From: Stenotrophomonas sp. 364
GTDB lineage: Bacteria; Pseudomonadota; Gammaproteobacteria; Xanthomonadales; Xanthomonadaceae
Direction of reading: 5' to 3'
DNA: 64,000 nucleotides
Assembly (NCBI RefSeq): GCF_009832905.1
Contig: NZ_CP047135.1
Coordinates: 908,001 to 972,000 of the forward strand
Shown: positions 62,104 through 64,000 of the stretch, piece after piece
Layout of the letters: every line of letters starts with the position of its first letter
How positions within the stretch are numbered: the first letter of the stretch is position 1
Translations under genes and position numbers: made by a program
The notes under the pieces: generated by a model
What the model saw: the letters and a program-made list of their open reading frames with translations, nothing else
What the model was told of the DNA's origin: nothing
Databases searched by the model: none

Positions 62104-64000
62104 TCACCGGGATATCAGTTCCTTTACCCGCTCGGTTAGAACGCCAATATTGAAAGGTTTGGTTAGAACCGACATTCCCGGTCCTAAATGGCCTTCGTTC
62201 AGCATCGCATTCTCAGCGAAGCCAGTGACAAATAGAACTTTGAGGGAAGGGCGCGATACGCGAGCCGCCTCTGCCATCTGACGGCCGTTCATGCCACCTG
62301 GCAGCCCTACGTCGCTGATGAGCAGATCCAGCCTGATATCGCTCTGCAATATGCTCAGCCCAGTCAGGCTGTCTGCAGCTTGGATAACGTGGTAGCCCAT
62401 GTCTTCCAATACATCGGAAAAGAGCATTCGGATGGTAGGCTCGTCGTCGACGATCATCACGGTCTCGCCGGCGTCCGTGGGGACCAGCCGTAGAGGTTCG
62501 GTGCTGTGGTCATTGTCCATTGCACTGCCGCTGTAACGGGGCAGATAGATGCACACGCTCGTTCCCTCGCCGATCTCCGAGTAGATCCGAACGTGCCCGC
62601 CAGACTGCTTGGCGAAGCCATAAATCATTGAGAGTCCTAGACCAGTTCCGGCACCTATCGGTTTGGTGGTGAAGAACGGATCGAAGGCTCTGGCCACCAC
62701 CTCCGGCGGCATGCCCGTTCCATTGTCACTGACGGACATTGAGAGGTATTGTCCTTCTGGGATGGAAAGCTCCTTGCCTACATCTCGGTCGACCCGGCGG
62801 TTGCAGGTTTCGACGGTCAGTAGGCCTCCGTCAGGCATGGCATCCCGAGCGTTGATGCATAAGTTGAGCAAGGAATTTTCAAGTTGAGAGCGATCGACCA
62901 GTACGGTCCAAAGGTCGGCGGCGCGCATACTTTCGACCCGTATCCCAGGACCGACGGTGCGCTGGATCATGTCCAGCATGTCCCCTATAAGTCGGTTCAC
63001 GTCAGTCGCAACGGGCAATAATGTCTGTCGACGTGCGAAGGCGAGCAATCGATGCGTAAGGGCAGCGGCCCGGTCGGCTGCGTCCTGAGCCGTGCTGACA
63101 TATTTTGCTAAGTTTTCAGTACGGCCTTGCTCTACGCGCATGGAAATCAAATCAAGGGCTCCAGATATCCCGGCCAGCAAGTTGTTGAAGTCATGTGCCA
63201 GGCCGCCAGTCAGATGCCCCACTGCCTCCATCTTTTGTGACTGACGCAAGGCTTCTTCTGACTGCATCAGCTCTCGCGTGCGCTCTTCAATCCGGTGTTC
63301 CAAGGCAGCATTGAGATTGCGTAGCTCTTCGATAGCTTGGTCGCGTTGAGCGAGAAGTTCACGCTTCTCGTCGAGATCTAAGATGACGCCTGGGAAGCGA
63401 AGCGGGGTCCCATCATGTGCATGCTCCACTCGCCCGTTGGCTTCCACCCAGTGATAGTCTCCGTCCTGCCTGCGGACGCGATACTGGTGCGCGTATGGAC
63501 CACCTCGGCAGATCGCATCTCTAATGGCGTTGGCCAATCCTTCTTGGTCACTGGGATGCACATTGGAAATGATCCCAGCAAGCGGGATGTCGTCGAGCCG
63601 GTTTAAGCTCTCAAGACCAAAGCTTTCAGAAAATCCTTCGTCGATGGTGAAGCAATCTTGAGTAAGGTCCCAACTCCATGTCCCGACGATGGCGCCAGCA
63701 GCCAGTGCAAGCTGCACGCGTTCTGCATCACGCGCGGCGACGAGTTTGGCTTCAATCGCTTTGTCTCGCTCCAGTGTACGAGAATCGATTGCCTCGGCTA
63801 GGCTGATGTTCTTTCGGCTGAGCAGCTTGTGACGAGCATCTCTTGTGTGGTTGGCGATAACTTGATCGCTGGTTTCGATGGCGACATTCAGTATCCCAAC
63901 GATGGAGCTATCTTCTCCAAAGACCGGGGAGGCCGTGGCATTCCAGTAGGTGGTCTGGCGGACACCCGACCGGGTCATGGGAAGGAGGATCTCGTTGCTC
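62104..64000 (-). CDS. PAS hybrid sensor histidine kinase, 3' part (5' end beyond window)
   Basis: About 630 residues visible, open to the window edge. A PAS domain (the second half of which is VGTWSWDLTQDCF to PGVILDLDEK) is followed by a coiled coil, HisKA with the phospho-His in GGLAHDFNNLLAGI, the HATPase (LLNLCINARDAM, DNGTGM, GTGLGLS) and a receiver domain with VDDEPT and the phospho-Asp in LLISDVGLPGG. The upstream PAS-type sequence (SNEILLPM, TTYWNATASPVFG) continues past the edge. The receptor signal is unknown and no partner regulator lies beside it. Confidence 0.9.
   Translation of the reverse strand, partial: SNEILLPMTRSGVRQTTYWNATASPVFGEDSSIVGILNVAIETSDQVIANHTRDARHKLLSRKNISLAEAIDSRTLERDKAIEAKLVAARDAERVQLALAAGAIVGTWSWDLTQDCFTIDEGFSESFGLESLNRLDDIPLAGIISNVHPSDQEGLANAIRDAICRGGPYAHQYRVRRQDGDYHWVEANGRVEHAHDGTPLRFPGVILDLDEKRELLAQRDQAIEELRNLNAALEHRIEERTRELMQSEEALRQSQKMEAVGHLTGGLAHDFNNLLAGISGALDLISMRVEQGRTENLAKYVSTAQDAADRAAALTHRLLAFARRQTLLPVATDVNRLIGDMLDMIQRTVGPGIRVESMRAADLWTVLVDRSQLENSLLNLCINARDAMPDGGLLTVETCNRRVDRDVGKELSIPEGQYLSMSVSDNGTGMPPEVVARAFDPFFTTKPIGAGTGLGLSMIYGFAKQSGGHVRIYSEIGEGTSVCIYLPRYSGSAMDNDHSTEPLRLVPTDAGETVMIVDDEPTIRMLFSDVLEDMGYHVIQAADSLTGLSILQSDIRLDLLISDVGLPGGMNGRQMAEAARVSRPSLKVLFVTGFAENAMLNEGHLGPGMSVLTKPFNIGVLTERVKELISR

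Overview
The window looks like a GC-rich gammaproteobacterial chromosome of the family Xanthomonadaceae, most likely Stenotrophomonas. The evidence is the protein set (ffh-rpsP-rimM-trmD-rplS, ldhA-lldP-cyoABCD, mutS, katG, an Hsp90-like/TPR pair) and several short palindromes that start with GTAG, which match the SMAG repeats described in S. maltophilia. No tRNA, rRNA, CRISPR array or intact insertion sequence was found.

Positions 1-37,000 are ordinary, dense core chromosome. In order they hold: the end of a fibronectin-III-like surface protein; two small lipoprotein-type genes, one of them frameshifted; a PAS/GGDEF diguanylate cyclase coupled to an RsbQ-like hydrolase; D-lactate dehydrogenase and a lactate permease; the cytochrome bo3 quinol oxidase operon cyoABCD; an MHYT-GGDEF-EAL protein; radA; an Hsp90-like ATPase with a large TPR-like partner; a secreted small protein; a SMAG repeat cluster; a CcsA/YpjD-type membrane protein divergent from ffh; a lipoprotein; a nitronate monooxygenase overlapping a class IV aminotransferase (pabC-like); the rpsP-rimM-trmD-rplS operon; a MATE pump; hslR; a GH5 glycosidase; katG; a DUF937 protein; and mutS. 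Lactate production and uptake beside a terminal oxidase, and two complete c-di-GMP proteins, are the main functional themes.

From about 37,000 the character changes. A tyrosine recombinase begins about 150 bp upstream of mutS. The first twelve codons of mutS are AT-rich (14 GC in 36 bases) and no ribosome binding site precedes them, as expected if an integrated element has replaced the 5' end of mutS. The following 27 kb has low gene density, many unrecognised genes and much decay: a HAD phosphatase with an in-frame stop, a membrane-protein gene with a one-base frameshift in a G run (with a second, shorter relative nearby), a umuC relic, and an EAL-domain fragment that duplicates part of an intact EAL gene 5 kb away. 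Intact cargo includes a glutathione S-transferase, two ankyrin-like proteins bracketing two small unknown genes, a TetR regulator with two tandem short-chain dehydrogenases, a 55-residue YjzC-like protein under a perfect CRP-type palindrome, a GAF/EAL phosphodiesterase, a PaaI-like thioesterase divergent from a MocR regulator with a perfect inverted repeat at its promoter, and the 3' part of a hybrid histidine kinase that runs off the window. The right end of the element was not found.
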